This document shows, piece after piece, positions 59,977 to 64,000 of a stretch of DNA of 64,000 nucleotides. Below the pieces are notes generated by a model. It saw nothing but the letters and a program-made list of their open reading frames with translations, was not told where the DNA came from and searched no databases. Origin of the DNA: Juglans regia (Eukaryota > Streptophyta > Magnoliopsida > Fagales > Juglandaceae); NCBI RefSeq assembly GCF_001411555.2, contig NC_049906.1, forward strand, positions 996,781 through 1,060,780, read 5' to 3'. The translations under genes and the position numbers were made by a program. The first letter of the stretch is position 1. Each line of letters starts with the position of its first letter.

Positions 59977-61440
59977 AAACAGGTTGAAGAAAGCATATTT
60001 AAAGACTTGAACTAAGGACATAAACCCAAAACAGATTGAAGACAAAATTAATCAACCAAGGTCCAAGACATGTTGAAGATGGCATAATTAAATAGTTGAA
60101 GCAAAAACAATATATGATAATTTATAATCAATCAAAACAGGTTGAAGAAAGCATATTTAAAGACTTGAACTAAGAACATAAACCCAAAACAGATTGAAGA
60201 AAAATTATTCAACCAAGGTCCAAGACAAGTTGAAGATGGCATAATTAAATAGTTGAAGCAAAAACAATATATGATAATTTATAATCAATCAAAACAGGTT
60301 GAAGAAAAAATATTTAAAGACTTGAACTAAGAACATAAACACAAAACAGATTGAAGAAAAATTATTCAACCAAGGTCCAAGACATGTTGAAGATGGCATA
60401 ATTAAATAGTTGAAGCAAAAACAATATATGATAATTTATAATCAATCAAAACAGGTTGAAGAAAAAATATTTAAAGACTTGAACTAAGAACATAAACCCA
60501 AAACAGATTGAAGAAAAATTATTCAACCAAGGTCCAAGACATGTTGAAGATGGCATAATTAAATAGTTGAAGCAAAAACAATATATGATAATTTATAATC
60601 AATCAAAACAGGTTGAAGAAAAAATATTTAAAGACTTGAACTAAGAACATAAACCCAAAACAGATTGAAGAAAAATTATTCAACCAAGGTCCAAGACATG
60701 TTGAAGATGGCATAATTAAATAGTTGAAGCAAAAATAATATATGATAATTTATAATCAATCAAAACAAGTTGAAGAAAAAATATTTAAAGACTTGAACTA
60801 AGAACATAAACCCAAAACAGATTGAAGAAAATTTATTCAACCAAGGTCCAAGACTTGTTGAAGATGGCATAATTAAATAGTTGAAGCAAGAACCAGATAG
60901 GGTTAGATTTATAATCAACCAAAACAGGTTGAAGAAAAAATATTTAAAGACTTGAACTAAGAACATAAACCCAAAACAGATTGAAGAAAATTTATTCAAC
61001 CAAGGTCCAAGACTTGTTGAAGATGGCATAATTAAATAGTTGAAGCAAGAACCAGATAGGGTTAGATTTATAATCAACCAAAACAGGTTGAAGAAAAAAT
61101 ATTTAAAGACTTGAACTAAGAACATAAACCCAAAACAGATTGAAGAAAATTTATTCAACCAAGGTCCAAGACTTGTTGAAGATGGCATAATTAAATAGTT
61201 GAAGCAAGAACCAGATAGGGTTAGATTTATAATCAACCAAAACAGGTTGAAGAAAAAATATTTAAAGACTTGAACTAAGAACATAAACCCAAAACAGATT
61301 GAAGAAAATTTATTCAACCAAGGTCCAAGACTTGTTGAAGATGGCATAATTAAATAGTTGAAGCAAGAACCAGATAGGGTTAGATTTATAATCAACCAAA
61401 ACAGGTTCAAGAAAGCATATTTAAAGACTTGAACTAAGAA
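59977..61440. repeat. 157/159-bp tandem array, ten units
   Basis: The anchor 'aaaacagg' (once 'aaaacaag') recurs at 59977, 60134, 60291, 60448, 60605, 60762, 60921, 61080, 61239 and 61398. The first five spacings are 157, the last four 159. The longer form carries 'agaaccagatagggttagattt' where the shorter has 'aaaaacaatatatgataattt'. Units are near identical. The array lies 5' of the hAT transposase and probably belongs to its element. Confidence 0.92.
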
Positions 61441-62335
61441 CATAAACACAAAACAGATTGATTATAATCAACCAACCAACCATATTTATTATCAAGCAAA
61501 ACATTTTTCAATACTTAAGACAATAACCAAACATGAACAATAGAACAACATTAAATACTTCAAGCAAGAACAACAATAACCAAACATGAACAATAGAACA
61601 GCATTAAATACTTCAAGCAAGAACATAAAATAATAAGCAAGAACCAGATAGGGTCATATTTATCAACCAAAACATTTAAAAGAAAGCATATTTAAATGAT
61701 GGGAGCAAGAACATACTCCAATCAACAATATACACAAATAACCCGAGACTACTTAGAGAAGCAAATGAAAACTTAATACTCACAGTGGGCTGTAAATGTT
61801 GCTTCAAGCACAAATCTGTAGGCAAACTCTTCAGAATGCTTTTTTTTTTCCTCAGTTTTCATATATGAAATATAAAGCTTAAAACATATATTTGTAATTG
61901 TAAACAATAGCAAAACAGCCTAAAGTCTTAACAGGGCATATTTTGCCATTAGAAAATAAAATAAAAAACATAAAGCATAAACTTATGAATCAAAGTGATG
62001 GACATTGAACAGTGGCAAAGCACCAATAGCATGCATATACGACTGGGGATGTTACTGATGTATGGCAGTCTGGCAGAACAATATCAAACCACTGACCAGT
62101 GACCACACAACATGTTTGGCATACAGTGTACTTAGATGATTAGATCTATCATCTAGATCTACAACACTACAATGTAACAACTAACAACACTACAATATAT
62201 AAAGAGTTAAGATAGAACTAGAATGATTCCTCGAAAATGGTCAGATAAAACTATAAGTAGATAAGAATCATAAGATCAATCAAATCTGCCAAGTTACCAA
62301 ATCCCAGACAAATGCTTAGAAACAAGAAATAAACA
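61441..62335. other. Non-coding, remnants of the array
   Basis: Shorter degenerate copies ('acttcaagcaagaac', 'caagaaccagataggg') continue to about 61710. No gene is seen. Confidence 0.5.
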
Positions 62336-62830
62336 AGGGTAATCGACTCATAGAGGGACGAATCGGCGAACCAGAGAACCACGAACCATAGAATCATGGA
62401 TTCAGTTGGTTGGGAGTCATAAATGCATGCATTTAATGACCCATGTGTCGAGGACCGGCTACAATCTCAGAGGCTGAGATTACAGCCACGGCTCCCCAAA
62501 AATACGGTTACCGGCTGTATCTGCTAGGGTTTCTCGTAGTTGCGGACTCGCGAGAAACCCATATCGAGACGACGAGAAACCCATATCACAAGATTCACAA
62601 CAGAAGCCCATCGGATTCTTGAATCTTGATGGCTGCAAGCCTTCAAGAATCAAGAATGTAAGCGACGAAGCCGTTGAAGCGTAGAAGGCTAGGGTTTCAC
62701 GCTGGCTTTGAGAGGATAAGTGAGGAAGTGTGAAACGGCTGAAGGAGAAATGTGAATCGAGTGCAAGTGGGCAGTGGGCCAGTGGCCAAGTGGGTGGGGC
62801 GGCTAGGGTATTGCGATTTGTGATGTTTGA
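62336..62830 (-). promoter_or_regulatory. GC-richer block, possible promoter/5' leader of the hAT transposase
   Basis: It contrasts with AT-rich DNA on both sides. It contains 'ctagggtttc' twice (62526-62535, 62690-62699), typical of plant 5' leaders, and an inverted pair 'attcttgaatcttgatggctgcaag / cttcaagaatcaagaat' at 62615-62658. Position 2.7-3.2 kb upstream of the minus-strand transposase fits a spliced leader exon, but no junction can be proven. Confidence 0.35.
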
Positions 62831-62979
62831 TGAATCAACGGCTTAGATTTGGATTTAAAGATCCAAGGGCCTCAAAAACTCCAAATGTTATACGGCCATA
62901 CAGGTAGGGGTAGGCTGGTAGCCTCTCTAACATGTAATAGGAGTAGCAAGTAGCACGTTACATGATCATGTAACCCATA

Positions 62980-64000
62980 AGTTTTTTTTTTTTAACTATT
63001 TTAATATTTAAGTTGTAACAAATGTTATATACTATAAAATTATATATTAGTATATTATTATAAGTTAATATTTAAGTTATAGTACAAAACAATACAATGT
63101 TATAAGTTATAAGTTATATCCTATAAAACTATATTGTAATATTTAAGTTGTAACACATGTTATATACTATTATAATAGTATAACTATAAGTATATAACAT
63201 TGTCTAACTTTATATTTTATCAAACATTATAATTTATTACTCATGATATAATAGTATAGTTCTATTATATATTAATACTATAATACTATTATACTAACAT
63301 GATAAGGAGATGGTGTAATTTGTAATGTTAAAATGTTATATATTATGTAAGATTATACAATTTATACTACTAATAGATTAATAATACTATATAGTTATTA
63401 ATACACTGCTAATATTGATACACCACCATCTGTATATACTAATACTAATATGATATGTTAATATTATCCATCATCATACATAGTAACATATACTAATATC
63501 TTATACTAATACACCATCATATTTCTTTCATATTAATATTAGTATATTACTAATATTAGTATATCATATACCACTATACATTACTAATAGTATATGAATG
63601 TATCATCTTTCTAACACCACCGGTCACCATCTTTCTAACACCAATAATATATTAACATACATATACTAATATACCATTACTAATATCAATAGACAATATA
63701 CCATATTTGAGTTCATACATTTACTAATATGAATATATATATAATATGGACCATATGGTGTAATTTGTAAATTTATAATGTCATATATTTATTGTATGTA
63801 TTCATCATAACTTCTAGTTTTATAAGACTATAAGTTAATATTATAAATTTATATATAGTATATGTAGTGGACTATAAGTCTATAAACTATAATAATAAGT
63901 TAATAACACTAAGTCTACATACTTAATTATGAATATTATAAATTATATACATATCTAAATTTTGGTTATTATGTATAATATATTGTATTATTAATTTTAT
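62980..64000. repeat. AT-rich low-complexity DNA
   Basis: Over 1 kb of TATACTAATA-like degenerate repeats, with a T-run at 62982-62993. The right end of the hAT element is not recognisable here. Confidence 0.6.

Noticed and set aside
60760..61449. 229-codon minus-strand frame with repeated Phe/Leu-rich units
   Set aside because: It is a translation of the 159-bp tandem array, whose period is a multiple of three; no start context or protein family supports it.
1..64000. tRNA, rRNA or organelle-derived sequence
   Set aside because: I looked for cloverleaf-like blocks and conserved rRNA words and saw none; a tRNA scan would be the decisive test.

Overview
This is a plant nuclear window. It is AT-rich, its genes are split by GT-AG introns, and most of it is transposable elements lying inside one another. 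A short AT-rich foldback element carrying GATGAGATGAGAT-type ends occurs about nine times. From memory such elements are common in walnut/pecan-type trees (Fagales, Juglandaceae), so a woody eudicot of that group is my inference, not a proof.

Layout: (1) 26-3620, minus strand: a seven-exon FAR1/MULE-type gene with tandemly duplicated small exons and two in-frame TAG codons. (2) 4530-6486: stacked palindromes, then a Ty1-copia remnant (RNase H plus LTR-like repeats) that has itself received two foldback elements. (3) 7095-12867 and 13438 to about 14706: two CACTA-like elements with GTTCGAAC-rich subterminal arrays and En/Spm-type transposase tails; LINE remnants lie inside the first and against the second. 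(4) 15.9-22.1 kb: mostly non-coding, with foldback elements. (5) 22157-24992, plus strand: a complete seven-exon laccase. (6) 28853-31720: a hAT-type element with a perfect 8-bp target duplication and a LINE nested in it. (7) 35702 to about 40425: a 2.39-kb tandem duplication whose junction lies inside a second hAT-type element (39360-40618). (8) 43631-44230: a 121-bp tandem array. (9) 44941-45387: a TRIM-like mini-retrotransposon. (10) 45626-49127, plus strand: a second laccase, intact in every splice junction but with one extra T in the signal-peptide exon. (11) 53.7-55.7 kb: a decayed copia element interrupted at 55686 by a hAT end. (12) 57424-59645, minus strand: an intact hAT transposase, followed upstream by a ten-copy 157/159-bp tandem array. 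The right end is AT-rich.

The only clear host genes are the two laccases, paralogues with identical exon phases and almost identical exon lengths. The FAR1-type gene could be host or transposon. The rest records successive insertions: foldback elements in copia, LINEs in CACTA and hAT elements, hAT in copia, foldback elements in laccase introns, and a local duplication after a hAT insertion. I see no operon-like or novel multi-gene system. The most interesting signals are the modular exon duplication in the FAR1 gene, the single-base lesion in the second laccase, and the hAT autonomous/non-autonomous pairing.
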